This document shows, one piece after another, positions 15,496 to 23,661 of a stretch of DNA of 39,629 bases. The stretch is taken from the NCBI GenBank assembly GCA_009726095.1, contig WLMZ01000001.1:64270-103898 (forward strand), read 5' to 3'. Positions within the stretch are counted from its first letter, which is position 1, and each line of letters opens with the position of its first letter. The translations under genes were made by a program, and so were the position numbers. Origin of the DNA: Actinomycetota bacterium. GTDB lineage: Bacteria; Actinomycetota; Acidimicrobiia; Acidimicrobiales; Ilumatobacteraceae. Below the pieces are notes generated by a model, which worked only from the letters and a program-made list of their open reading frames with translations, searched no databases and was not told the DNA's origin.

Positions 15496-16530
15496 GTGGC
15501 TGCCAACTTCCCCCATGCCCGACCCCGCCGTCTGCGTCGCTCCGCGGCACTACGCGAGCTCGTGGCCGAGACCCGCCTGTCGGTGAACGACCTCGTCGCT
15601 CCGTTGTTCGTCCGCGAGGGAATCAGCGCACCTCAGCCCATCTTGTCGCTTCCGGGCGTGATGCAGCACACGGTGGCCAGTCTGCTCGACGAGGTGCGCC
15701 TGCTCGTTCGCCTCGGCGTGAAGGCCGTGATCCTGTTCGGTGTACCTGCGCACAAAGACGCCATCGGGTCCGGGGCGTTCGATCCCCAGGGCATCGTGCA
15801 GGTTGCGCTGCGCGCGCTACATGCCGAGTTCGGCGACCGCATCGTGCTCATGTCCGACACCTGTGTCGACGAATACACCGACCATGGTCACTGCGGCGTG
15901 CTCGATGCCCATGGTCAGGTCGACAACGATCTCACACTCGATCTGTACGCCCGGGCCGCCGTTGCACAGGCCGATGCGGGCTCACACGTGGTGGCCCCCA
16001 GCGGCATGATGGACGGCCAGGTCGGTGCCATCCGTGCAGCGCTCGACGCAGCCGGCCACACCGGGGTCGCCATCCTTGCCTACTCGGCGAAGTATGCGAG
16101 CGGCCTGTACGGCCCGTTCCGCGATGCGGTCGATGTGCAGATCGCCGACGGCGGCGACCGCAAGGGATACCAGCAGGATTGGCGCAACGCCCGCGAGGCC
16201 CTCACCGAGGTCGAGGCAGACATCGCCCAGGGCGCCGACATGGTGATGGTGAAGCCAGCGCTCTCGTACCTCGACGTGATCGTGGCCGTGCGTGCGCTCA
16301 CCAATCTGCCGGTGGCGGCGTATCACGTCAGCGGCGAGTACGCGATGATCAAGGCGGCGGCCGCCAATGGGTGGATCGATCACGATGTTGTCGCCCTCGA
16401 ACAACTCACCGCCATCAAGCGCGCCGGCGCCGACGTGATCCTGACCTACTTCACGCGGTGGTTTGCCGAGCGGGCAGCAGCCCAGGCGTCGGGTGACCCA
16501 TCCGCATCGACGCCCGGAGGCGCATTGTGA
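15496..16530 (+). CDS. hemB: Delta-aminolevulinic acid dehydratase (porphobilinogen synthase)
   Basis: Condenses two 5-aminolevulinate molecules to porphobilinogen. The 344-residue protein has the two active-site lysines, K199 in AYSAKYASGLYGPF and K253 in MVMVKPALSYLDVI, the latter forming the Schiff base. The metal-site segment reads DTCVDEYTDHGHCG: the first and third cysteines of the zinc-type triple are present and the middle one is Asp, an intermediate pattern between zinc- and magnesium-dependent enzymes. LRRSAALRELVAET near the N-terminus is typical. GTG 15496 is preferred from the -10 position; ATG 15487 would add three residues. The stop overlaps the hemL start (GTGA). Confidence 0.95.
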   Translation: MAANFPHARPRRLRRSAALRELVAETRLSVNDLVAPLFVREGISAPQPILSLPGVMQHTVASLLDEVRLLVRLGVKAVILFGVPAHKDAIGSGAFDPQGIVQVALRALHAEFGDRIVLMSDTCVDEYTDHGHCGVLDAHGQVDNDLTLDLYARAAVAQADAGSHVVAPSGMMDGQVGAIRAALDAAGHTGVAILAYSAKYASGLYGPFRDAVDVQIADGGDRKGYQQDWRNAREALTEVEADIAQGADMVMVKPALSYLDVIVAVRALTNLPVAAYHVSGEYAMIKAAAANGWIDHDVVALEQLTAIKRAGADVILTYFTRWFAERAAAQASGDPSASTPGGAL

Positions 16531-17870
16531 TCCCCTTCTGCGACCCCGTCCGCTGTCAGGCCGCCGGCTGTGTGGCAACGGTGTGCACCGGCAGGGGTGT
16601 TCCCTCCAACAACGAGCTGTTCGAACGCTCCTGCCGCGCCATTCCCGGTGGGGTGAACTCGTCTATCCGCGCCTTCAAGGCAGTCGGTGGTTCGCCGTAC
16701 GTGGTGGCCCGCGCCCAGGGGCCCTACGTGTTCGATGTAGAGGGCAAGCGCTACGTCGATCTGGTGCAGAGTTACGGCGCCGTCATCTTGGGTCACGCCC
16801 ATCCCGCCATCACCGCTGCCATCACGGCGGCTGCGGCCGACGGCACCTCGTTCGGTGCACCGACACCACGCGAGATGAAGTTGGCCGAGGCCATCGGCGA
16901 ACGCGTCGCCAGCTGCGAACGCGTGCGGTTGATGAACAGTGGCACCGAGGCCACCAGCACCGCCATTCGTCTGGCGCGTGGCGTCACCGGCCGCGATCGC
17001 ATCGTCACGTTCTCGGGCAACTTCCACGGCGCCACCGATGCGCTGCTCGTCGCAGGCGGCAGCGGGGTCGCCACGCTCGGCCTGCCTGGCACCGCAGGTA
17101 TCCCCAATGCCACGGTGGCCAACACCATCGTGGCCCCGTACAACGTGGTGCCCCAACTCGACGATCAGGTCGCCGCCGTCATCGTCGAGCCCGTCGCTGC
17201 GAACATGGGTGTCGTGGCCGCCGTGCCCGGCTTCCTGGCAGGCCTGCGCGCCGAATGCGACCGCGTCGGCGCACTGCTCATCTTCGACGAGGTCATCACG
17301 GGTTTCCGGGTCGGTTCGGGCGGTGCCCAGGGCCTCTTGGGCGTGCGCCCCGACATCACCTGTTTCGGCAAGGTGATCGGCGGCGGCCTGCCCATCGGAG
17401 CCGTCGGTGGTCGCGCCGACATCATGGAGTGCCTCACCCCCATCGGCAAGGTCTTCCACGCCGGAACCCTCGCTGGCAACCCCATCGCCACCGCAGCCGG
17501 TCTGGCCGTACTGAACGAACTCGACGACGACGTCTATACCGAGTTGGCCAGCCGCGCCGGTCGGCTGTCCGCTCTGCTCACCGAGGCCTGCTCAGCGGCA
17601 GGGCTGCCCGCACAGTTCCCCGTGGTGGGCACCCTCGTGGGCATGTACTTCGGAGCCGGCCCGTTGCCGACCAACTTCGATGCAGCCAAGACCACGAGCG
17701 AGGCCTCCTACGCCGCGCTCTTCCAGGCCGCGCTGGCCGAGGGCATCGCCTTTGCACCGGGCGCCTACGAGGCGTTGTTCGTCGGCCTCGGCCACGACGC
17801 CGACGTCATGGACCAGATCGCCGTTGCCGCGCACGCAGCGGCCTCCAACGCCGTACGCGCGTTGGGCTGA
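16527..17870 (+). CDS. hemL: Glutamate-1-semialdehyde 2,1-aminomutase
   Basis: A PLP enzyme converting glutamate-1-semialdehyde to 5-aminolevulinate, taking the product of HemA and supplying HemB. The 447-residue protein has SNNELFERSCRAIPGGVNSSIRAF (27-50), the usual family beginning, the cofactor aspartate D254 in LIFDEVITGFRVG, the Schiff-base lysine K282 in CFGKVIGGGLPIGAVGG and AGTLAGNPIA. The first 26 residues are unusual: cysteines at 5, 10, 15 and 20, exactly five apart. They may be a real extension or an upstream over-call, but the only strong translation signal is the GTGA overlap with hemB. The usual family length is about 430, so a short N-terminal extra is the only deviation. Confidence 0.95.
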   Translation: MIPFCDPVRCQAAGCVATVCTGRGVPSNNELFERSCRAIPGGVNSSIRAFKAVGGSPYVVARAQGPYVFDVEGKRYVDLVQSYGAVILGHAHPAITAAITAAAADGTSFGAPTPREMKLAEAIGERVASCERVRLMNSGTEATSTAIRLARGVTGRDRIVTFSGNFHGATDALLVAGGSGVATLGLPGTAGIPNATVANTIVAPYNVVPQLDDQVAAVIVEPVAANMGVVAAVPGFLAGLRAECDRVGALLIFDEVITGFRVGSGGAQGLLGVRPDITCFGKVIGGGLPIGAVGGRADIMECLTPIGKVFHAGTLAGNPIATAAGLAVLNELDDDVYTELASRAGRLSALLTEACSAAGLPAQFPVVGTLVGMYFGAGPLPTNFDAAKTTSEASYAALFQAALAEGIAFAPGAYEALFVGLGHDADVMDQIAVAAHAAASNAVRALG

Positions 17871-17894
17871 CGCACCATCGCCCGCGCGCTGACA

Positions 17895-17900
17895 TACGCT
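17895..17900 (+). promoter_or_regulatory. -10-like TACGCT, leaderless start
   Basis: TACGCT lies 7 nt before ATG 17908, supporting that start and separate transcription from hemL. Confidence 0.45.
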
Positions 17901-17907
17901 CAATCCG

Positions 17908-18519
17908 ATGCGGCAGTTCTTCTCGTGGCGAATCTGGGCTGCCTTCGCCCTCCTCGTCGGCATGGCGGCGCTGATCAAGGTGGCGCTGCCGCTGGGCACA
18001 TCGCCTGACGCTGCCGCATCCGCGACCACCGCCACGGTGCACACCGTCGACTTCATCTCGGTCGTGTACCAGATACAACCTTCGGCCGACTTCTCGGTGA
18101 CCGACGACATCGTGCACGGCTCGGCCGATGTCATCATCGATGGTCATCGCACCATGCGCCTGGTGGACGGCACTCCGGGATCCATCAGCTGTACGGGATA
18201 CACCGAGATCGGCCGCTGTGCCGTGCTCGCCAACCTGCTCGGTGACGCCGTGCTCTGGTTCGCCATCGTGCCGGTTGAGGCGGGGCCGAAGGTACTGGCG
18301 CCGCCCATCGTCGACCTGCTCGGCCACGGCCTGGCGCAACTGCAGAACGGTTGGGTGGTGCGCTTGGCCAACACCGTCGACCGCAACTGCCCACAGGAGA
18401 CCACGTCGTTGTCCAACTTCGTGTCCACCTATGGCCCAGCGAGCACCACCGTGATCGACGTGTCCAAACAACGCATCGCATCGGTGCAGTGTTCGGCCGA
18501 TGTGACCGCGACCACCTGA
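17908..18519 (+). CDS. Membrane-anchored hypothetical protein
   Basis: A 203-residue protein of no recognised family. The N-terminus is a signal-anchor: MRQFFSWR followed by a hydrophobic helix (IWAAFALLVGMAALIKVAL, about 9-27), then an Ala/Thr-rich linker and an exported domain of about 160 residues. That domain has four cysteines (in SCTGYTEIGRC, about 91-101, plus NCPQ and QCSAD), enough for two disulfides. An alternating hydrophobic pattern in its middle (AVLWFAIVPVEAGPKVLAPPIVDLLG) could pack as strands and helices. No lipobox is present. It has its own promoter and is not an obvious part of the haem pathway despite lying 37 nt after hemL. Confidence 0.65.
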   Translation: MRQFFSWRIWAAFALLVGMAALIKVALPLGTSPDAAASATTATVHTVDFISVVYQIQPSADFSVTDDIVHGSADVIIDGHRTMRLVDGTPGSISCTGYTEIGRCAVLANLLGDAVLWFAIVPVEAGPKVLAPPIVDLLGHGLAQLQNGWVVRLANTVDRNCPQETTSLSNFVSTYGPASTTVIDVSKQRIASVQCSADVTATT

Positions 18520-18568
18520 GCCGACCCACGGTTCGGCGCGCGGCGATCGCTGGTCGGGCTGGCGCTGG

Positions 18569-19528
18569 TCACCCGAGCAACGCCGCTGCGGCGGCCAGGC
18601 CGGACAGCACTGCGCCCTCAATGCGCGGGCCGGCAAACGCATCGCCCGCAAGCACCAGCGGACCGGTGGTGTTGGCGGCGGTCCAGCATGGTTCGGGCCA
18701 GAGCGTGCGCGGCGTCGCGAACCGCCATTTCTTGAGCTGCGCCTCGAGCACCAACGCGTCGCCGATGTACTCGCCGGCGGCGGTGAGCAACGCTTCGATC
18801 GCTACCGCCGGCGCATCGTCCCAGTGCTCCTCGCTCCATGCCGCATTGGCATGCACGGTCAGCGCTGGTGCGTCGCTGATGCCCTTGCGCTGGTTGTCGG
18901 CAACGAAGCTCAGCCGGTCGGTGGGGTTGTTCAGCCCGCCCGGCTCCGCCACGGCGGGGCTGCGATCGAGCGAGAGCAGCAGCGCAACGGTCCGGTCGTA
19001 CTCGGTGCGCAGCAGTTCCTCTGGCAGCGTCACCTCCGCCGACACGAGCAGCGAATACGACTGCGGCAGCGGGCAGGTGACCACCAGCGCATCGGCCGCA
19101 ACGGAGCTGCCATCGTCGAGCGCCACGTCCCATGCTGCTCCGCTGGCGGCGCTGCCCCGACGGATCGCGAACACCAACGATGAGCAACGCACGTCAAGGC
19201 CCCGGGCCAGCACCTTCGCCCAGGCGTTCATCCCCCCGCGCACCGCGTAACGCGGATAGCCGTCTGCCTCCGCAGAGAACCCGCGGCACCATTCGAAGAC
19301 CAAGCCGGTTTCGATGTGCGGGGCAACCAACGCAGCAAACCGGTCACTGCGCACCGTGAAGAACTGGGCACCGTGGTCGAATCGGCCGGTACCGATGCGG
19401 CGCGTTGCCAGACGACCACCTGGCGAACGGCCCTTGTCGAACACGGTCACCTGGTGGCCTGCATCGGCCAACTGTCGAGCGGCGGTGAGTCCTGCGAGTC
19501 CTGCGCCAACGACGACGACGCGCATCAT
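18569..19528 (-). CDS. FAD/NAD(P)-dependent oxidoreductase (renalase-like)
   Basis: A 319-residue flavoprotein. The FAD-binding Rossmann motif is RVVVVGAGLAGLTAARQLADAG (residues 3-24), followed by VTVFDKGRSPGGRLATRR, the second FAD signature of the amine oxidase/renalase group, and GRFDHGAQFFTVRS. The C-terminus restores the FAD site with GPLVLAGDAFAGPRIEGAVLSGL. Renalase-type enzymes oxidise abnormal dihydro forms of NAD(P)H; that specific role is inference. It is the last gene of a minus-strand run, starting 3 nt after the hydrolase stop, so it is probably in one operon with the next three upstream genes. ATG 19525 is an equally possible start one codon in. Confidence 0.82.
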   Translation of the reverse strand: MMRVVVVGAGLAGLTAARQLADAGHQVTVFDKGRSPGGRLATRRIGTGRFDHGAQFFTVRSDRFAALVAPHIETGLVFEWCRGFSAEADGYPRYAVRGGMNAWAKVLARGLDVRCSSLVFAIRRGSAASGAAWDVALDDGSSVAADALVVTCPLPQSYSLLVSAEVTLPEELLRTEYDRTVALLLSLDRSPAVAEPGGLNNPTDRLSFVADNQRKGISDAPALTVHANAAWSEEHWDDAPAVAIEALLTAAGEYIGDALVLEAQLKKWRFATPRTLWPEPCWTAANTTGPLVLAGDAFAGPRIEGAVLSGLAAAAALLG

Positions 19529-19531
19529 CGG

Positions 19532-20383
19532 TCAGGACGCAAGTGCGGTCGCGATCAACGGTGTCGCTGCCTGTTCGGCCTTCACGCAGCGGCCGAGGAA
19601 ATCGAGGTACACCCGATTGAACGTGCTCGCATGCTCGACCATGAAGCCGTGCGCAGCCCCAGAGATGACCGCCAGTTCGGCATGGGGTATGCGATCGGCA
19701 AGCTCCTCGGAATCACCGCGGGGCGTGAGGATGTCCTGGTTCCCCACCATCACCAGTGCGGGCATTGCGAAGGTGCTGAGCTCAGAAGCCATCGATTCAT
19801 CGGTGGCCAGGATCGCCCGGACCTGCGCCACGAACGCGTGGGTGGGGCGACCCATCGCCATCGGACCCAACCAGCCGAACAGGGGGGCTGCCCGCCGGAA
19901 CGAACGCGGGCCGATCACCCAGCGTGCCGCCTCGTTGGCCATTGCGCCCATGCCGCGCTCGTTCGCCGTGGTCGCCCAACTGCTCAACAGCTCGCGCCGC
20001 CACGGATGGTTACGACAGGCAGTGCAGGCCAGTGTGAGCGAGCGGACCCGATCGGGGTACTTCAGGGCGATGATCTGGCTGATCGCCCCGCCCATCGAGG
20101 CACCAATGACGTGCGCCGAGTCGATGCCAGCATCGTCGAGCACTGTGATGGCGTCATCGGCCATCTGCTCGAGGGAGTAGATGCCAAACGGTTTGTCGCT
20201 GCGTCCGGCGCCCCGGTTGTCGAACGCAACGGTGCGGTAACGCGGAGCGAGCGCCAAGCGCTGCATGTCCCACCCGTGCTTGTCGGCACCGAGGCCCTGC
20301 ACCATCAACACCGGCGGTCCATGACGGCGCCCAACCGATTCGTAGTGCAGCCGAATGCCATCTGTGGCCCGCGCGTAGCTCAT
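19532..20383 (-). CDS. Alpha/beta-fold hydrolase
   Basis: A 283-residue hydrolase with a complete catalytic triad: nucleophile S96 in VIGASMGGAIS, acid D217 in VGNQDILTP and base H245 in GAAHGF. The oxyanion region is VQGLGADKHGW (29-39) and the DNRGAGRSDKP turn (55-65) is typical of esterases and C-C bond hydrolases of this fold. The cap (about 125-195) carries the substrate pocket and is not recognisable. It follows the acyltransferase-like gene after only 3 nt and precedes the FAD gene after 3 nt, indicating one transcript. Lipid or ester substrates would fit the context but are inference. Confidence 0.85.
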   Translation of the reverse strand: MSYARATDGIRLHYESVGRRHGPPVLMVQGLGADKHGWDMQRLALAPRYRTVAFDNRGAGRSDKPFGIYSLEQMADDAITVLDDAGIDSAHVIGASMGGAISQIIALKYPDRVRSLTLACTACRNHPWRRELLSSWATTANERGMGAMANEAARWVIGPRSFRRAAPLFGWLGPMAMGRPTHAFVAQVRAILATDESMASELSTFAMPALVMVGNQDILTPRGDSEELADRIPHAELAVISGAAHGFMVEHASTFNRVYLDFLGRCVKAEQAATPLIATALAS

Positions 20384-20386
20384 GTC

Positions 20387-21112
20387 TCAGCCCTCACCCA
20401 ACCATCCGAGACCGGGTACCCCGGTGCGCGTACCACCCATCTCGTCGAGGAGGTCCTGCAGACGGCGCTGCGCGTGCTCGGCAAGCTCGACTTCCGCCAG
20501 CGGGCCACGGCGCTTCTTGCGCGAACGCAGCGCTGCGGCCACCTCGACCCTGGCCTGGCGGCTGATCACCGTGCTGAGCGTTGCCGCCACGTGCACCGGC
20601 ACCTTTTCGCTCAACGCAGCTGCGACCAGCGTGTGATCGACCACGCCAGCCTGACGGGGGTTCAGGGTGCCCTGCGCACCCAACACCACCAGGTCACCGG
20701 CGCGTAAGGCCCCGGCGATCTCCTCGGGTCGGGCCAGCAGGCCACCCATACGACGAAGGAACGGTCCGAATGGAACAGTGTCAGGCCGGCCGACGAAACG
20801 CACGGGACGGTGCAGCACGTCGCTGAGGGCCAGTGCCGTAGAGACCGGGGTGAGGGCGAAGCGCCGGGTGTTGACGACAATGAGCGCCGCACCGCCGGAC
20901 AGGTGATGCTCGCCACCAACGCTGACATCCCACCGCAGGTGGGTGACCGGCGAGAGGGCCTCGATGAACTGCGCATCGCGGCCCCACTCATCGACGGTCG
21001 GCCGCGGCCATACCACCGACACCGGACGCGTCACGGCACGAAGGGCCCGATCGAACGACGCCGCCGCGCCGCCACGGGTGTCGATGTGGATCACGTCGGC
21101 AACAGTGCTCAT
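20387..21112 (-). CDS. Degenerate PlsC-like acyltransferase
   Basis: A 241-residue protein whose core resembles a 1-acylglycerol-phosphate acyltransferase: WDVSVGGEHHLSGGAALIVVNTRR aligns with the strand leading into the NHxxxxD motif, VRFVGRPDTVPFGPFLRRMGGL with the substrate-binding block, and DLVVLGAQGT with the FPEGT motif. The key residues are not conserved: the motif His is T82, the Asp position is L87, and the Glu of FPEGT is Gln. If the alignment is right the protein has lost the standard catalytic pair. It overlaps the upstream epimerase by 4 nt (ATGA). An epimerase plus acyltransferase pair occurs in the same neighbourhood in mycobacteria (Rv0501-Rv0502), which is what suggested the family. 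Confidence 0.55.
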   Translation of the reverse strand: MSTVADVIHIDTRGGAAASFDRALRAVTRPVSVVWPRPTVDEWGRDAQFIEALSPVTHLRWDVSVGGEHHLSGGAALIVVNTRRFALTPVSTALALSDVLHRPVRFVGRPDTVPFGPFLRRMGGLLARPEEIAGALRAGDLVVLGAQGTLNPRQAGVVDHTLVAAALSEKVPVHVAATLSTVISRQARVEVAAALRSRKKRRGPLAEVELAEHAQRRLQDLLDEMGGTRTGVPGLGWLGEG

Positions 21113-22131
21113 GACGCCACCTCAGCTGTTTCGGGGTCGAGCCGATCGATCTGGGGCTGGCCCGGCCAGGGGAGCGATGAAGGAACTCGAATGACAGAGG
21201 GCCACTCGTACAGGCGGTCGATGACCTCGGGGGTGGAATGCGCTGGCGTGAAGCCGAGCAGTTCCTGCACCCGCGTACCGTCGACCAGACGACCGCGGTG
21301 CAACAGCTCGACCACATGCTCGGGCACCGGTGCTCCGAGGATGTGACTGAGTCGGCGCGCCAGACCCCATTCGGGCCCGACCAGCGGCAACGGCAGGCGG
21401 CGGCCGCGCAGGATCGCCTGCCACGCCGTGATTGCTCCCGAACCCACGACGTTGACGGGTTCGGCCAAACCCACCCGAGCTGCTGCGACCAGAGCACTGG
21501 CAGCATCGCTGTCGCGCACCACGGCAAAGGGCGGATCGGCCGGAGCGCTGAAGGGCACGACGGGCACACGCAGCAGGCGTCCGAGCGGGCTCGGCACATG
21601 CGGACCGAGCACCGGCGCCAGCCGGACGGCACCGATGGTGACCCCTGTTCGCCGCCCGACATCGTTGGCCACGGCCTCGAGACGGGCCGCCATCCGACCG
21701 AACTCGGTGGTGGGGTTGGGGGGCGCTGACTCGTCCGGCCGGGACAACGATCCGCGGGCCCGACCGTAGATACATGCAGCACTGCGCACCACGATGTGCT
21801 CGAGCGCCGGGCACTCCGCCGCAGCACCCAGAAACGACGTGGCAGCATCGGTGGTGAAGGTGCGCGCCTGGGCGGTCGTCACCCGGGCGTCGGGCTCCCA
21901 CACGGCCACATGGATGAGCACGTGCGGATTGAACCGGCCGACGACGTCGACCACCTGTTGGCGGTGATACGGCTCGATGCGATGGAACACAGCCTTGCGC
22001 AGGCGGCGGCGTGGCGGATCGACGTCGACACCCTCGAGCGCACCCACCCACGGTTCGGCTTCAAGCATCGTGGCGACAAGCGATCCAAGCTCGCTGCCCA
22101 TTCCACTGACCAGAACCCTTCGTCCGCGCAT
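21109..22131 (-). CDS. NAD-dependent epimerase/dehydratase (GalE2-like)
   Basis: A 340-residue Rossmann-fold protein. The nucleotide motif is VLVSGMGSELGSLVATML (residues 6-23), a variant of GxxGxxG, with VDVDPPRRR after strand 2 for the adenosine ribose. HVLIHVAVWEPDA and VVRSAACIYGRARG follow, and the middle has the GAVRLAPVLGPH segment. The tyrosine of the YxxxK pair is present in YGRARG but without the lysine at the standard spacing. ATG 22131 is chosen because TAACAT lies 7 nt upstream; an in-frame start at 22164 would lie upstream of that promoter. It is the first gene of a four-gene minus-strand operon with the acyltransferase-like, hydrolase and FAD genes. Substrate unknown. Confidence 0.8.
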   Translation of the reverse strand: MRGRRVLVSGMGSELGSLVATMLEAEPWVGALEGVDVDPPRRRLRKAVFHRIEPYHRQQVVDVVGRFNPHVLIHVAVWEPDARVTTAQARTFTTDAATSFLGAAAECPALEHIVVRSAACIYGRARGSLSRPDESAPPNPTTEFGRMAARLEAVANDVGRRTGVTIGAVRLAPVLGPHVPSPLGRLLRVPVVPFSAPADPPFAVVRDSDAASALVAAARVGLAEPVNVVGSGAITAWQAILRGRRLPLPLVGPEWGLARRLSHILGAPVPEHVVELLHRGRLVDGTRVQELLGFTPAHSTPEVIDRLYEWPSVIRVPSSLPWPGQPQIDRLDPETAEVAS

Positions 22132-22138
22132 CACTGAA

Positions 22139-22144
22139 ATGTTA
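22139..22144 (-). promoter_or_regulatory. -10-like TAACAT, leaderless start of the epimerase operon
   Basis: On the minus strand TAACAT ends 7 nt before ATG 22131. It decides the start and marks the promoter of a four-gene operon. Confidence 0.5.
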
Positions 22145-22203
22145 CCCCCGGGTCGCACCCCCAAACAGGGTCCTGGGGCACGATCCAGGGCCCTGCGGCT
22201 GGA

Positions 22204-23061
22204 TCAGCCGAGTCCGCGGGAGTCCTGCTTGAGTGCAGTGTCGATGGACAGCGCCGCAGCGACAACCAGCGACAACAACGGCTGGGGCAGTTCGGCGTGG
22301 ATCTGCACCACGTAGTTGTCGGCCGTGGTGAACATGGTCTTGGCCACGCCCTCAAAGGTCTTGGTGATCCGCGCCACCTCGTTGCCGGAGTGGTCCTCGA
22401 TCCGAAAGTTCCACGCCCGCCAGTTCTCGGCCTTGATGGATCCGAGGGTGTGCCCGCCACCTTGCAGGCTGAAGTGGATCTTGCCGAACATGTTGTCCTG
22501 GATGATGCGACCGATCTCCGTGCCAGCGCCATCGGACACGATGATGCTCGACTTGATCAGCTTGGCCGGGCGGGTGATCTGCAGGACCGGGGCACCACTG
22601 GGGTCGCTGATGACGTAGCGGTGGGTGAGGAACTGGTCGTAGCTCGTGAGCAGGCGCACGGCCTTCTTCGCCTTCGACTGACCGACCTCGTTCACGCTGG
22701 CCACCTGCTGGCCCTGGGCATTGAACACGCTGTACTGATTGGTCAGCTCGATGATCTTGGCCTTTTGGTTCACCACCAGGATCGGCTCGGTGAACAGGCT
22801 GCCCGCTCCTTGGAACGCCGCACCGGTGACCCCTGCACCGCGCCACCCGGTATCGGACACCTGTGCCGCGATCTTGGCTGCGTCGCCCTCGTTGCCGATC
22901 GTGAGCGCCTGTTCGAGGCGGTCGAGGCCTTTTGCCTGTACCGGGTCGACGCCCGTGACGCCATTGTCGCTGACGTGCTCGGTCCATTGCGACCCATCCC
23001 AGTACCGCAGCTGATGTCGGTTCATCGGATCGGGGTGCCAGTTCGCTGGTGATGTGCTCAT
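22204..23061 (-). CDS. DUF2510 / phospholipid scramblase-like (LURP-one fold) protein
   Basis: A 285-residue protein in two parts. Residues about 6-30 are a DUF2510 motif, ANWHPDPMNRHQLRYWDGSQWTEH reduced to its landmarks W-PDP and RYWDG-WT, a small module common in actinobacterial membrane-associated proteins. Residues about 85-280 resemble the tubby-like / LURP-one / scramblase fold: repeated short beta hairpins with VVNQKAKIIELTNQYSVFNAQGQ, RYVISDPSGAPVLQI, EIGRIIQDNMFGKIHFSL and NFRIEDHSGNEVARI. The C-terminal hydrophobic segment (LLSLVVAAALSIDTAL) matches the buried helix of that fold. Function is unproven in bacteria. A TAGGCT 6 nt before the ATG supports the start. Confidence 0.78.
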   Translation of the reverse strand: MSTSPANWHPDPMNRHQLRYWDGSQWTEHVSDNGVTGVDPVQAKGLDRLEQALTIGNEGDAAKIAAQVSDTGWRGAGVTGAAFQGAGSLFTEPILVVNQKAKIIELTNQYSVFNAQGQQVASVNEVGQSKAKKAVRLLTSYDQFLTHRYVISDPSGAPVLQITRPAKLIKSSIIVSDGAGTEIGRIIQDNMFGKIHFSLQGGGHTLGSIKAENWRAWNFRIEDHSGNEVARITKTFEGVAKTMFTTADNYVVQIHAELPQPLLSLVVAAALSIDTALKQDSRGLG

Positions 23062-23067
23062 GACGCC

Positions 23068-23073
23068 AGCCTA
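23068..23073 (-). promoter_or_regulatory. -10-like TAGGCT, leaderless start
   Basis: On the minus strand TAGGCT ends 6 nt before ATG 23061 of the scramblase-like gene. Confidence 0.45.
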
Positions 23074-23089
23074 GATCGGCGAAAAGGGC

Positions 23090-23596
23090 TCAGCGAAGCG
23101 TGTGCGCCATGAGGATGACCTCACGGGCGAACGGGTCGAGCTGACGCTCGGCAATCCGTTCGGTGATCATGATCGCCTGCGAGCTGTCCTCGACGAGGCC
23201 GCTCCAGCGGATGTAACCGCCCATGATGCCGACGATGCGGTCACCGACCTCTTCGTTGTGCACGATCACCTTCACGCCAGCATCGAGCAGCGTGCGCAGC
23301 TCGATGTAGAACACCTTGAGCCAGTGGGGCAGCTCTTCGCCGGTGAAGGGCCGGTGCCGATAGTTCACACCGAGCTCTTCGTAGTTGTGCAGGTTGTGCG
23401 GCGCTGGGATGATGGAGATGAGGCACCCGAAACCGTTCTCGCGGATCCAGATGATCTCCTCTTGGCGGCGCACCCGGCGATGGTTCTCGCCGTATCCGCC
23501 GGGACGCTCGCAGATTGCCAGCTTGTCCTTCAGTACCCACGTGAAGTTACGCGGGGTGATCCCCAGCGCCCACTTGCCACGCAGGCGCGGCGGCAT
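23090..23596 (-). CDS. Dual-specificity-phosphatase-fold protein lacking the catalytic Cys
   Basis: A 168-residue protein with the layout of small tyrosine/dual-specificity phosphatases: CERPGGYGENHRRVRRQEE (29-47), a helix and strand WIRENGFGCLISII (50-63), the YRHRPFTG strand where the acid loop normally sits, then LLDAGVKVIVHNEEVGDRIVG (104-123). The last segment aligns with the P-loop VxVHCxxxxxRxG: H113 and R120 are kept at the right spacing, but the nucleophilic Cys is N114. The acid-loop Asp is also not evident. It should therefore be inactive as a Cys phosphatase and might bind phospho-groups. The start has GAGGTG 6 nt upstream. The alignment is by eye. Confidence 0.55.
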   Translation of the reverse strand: MPPRLRGKWALGITPRNFTWVLKDKLAICERPGGYGENHRRVRRQEEIIWIRENGFGCLISIIPAPHNLHNYEELGVNYRHRPFTGEELPHWLKVFYIELRTLLDAGVKVIVHNEEVGDRIVGIMGGYIRWSGLVEDSSQAIMITERIAERQLDPFAREVILMAHTLR

Positions 23597-23661
23597 CAGT
23601 TCACCTCTGAAGGGAACGACAAACTCGCGGCAAGAACACAGCTGGGCATCGGCTCGAAAGG

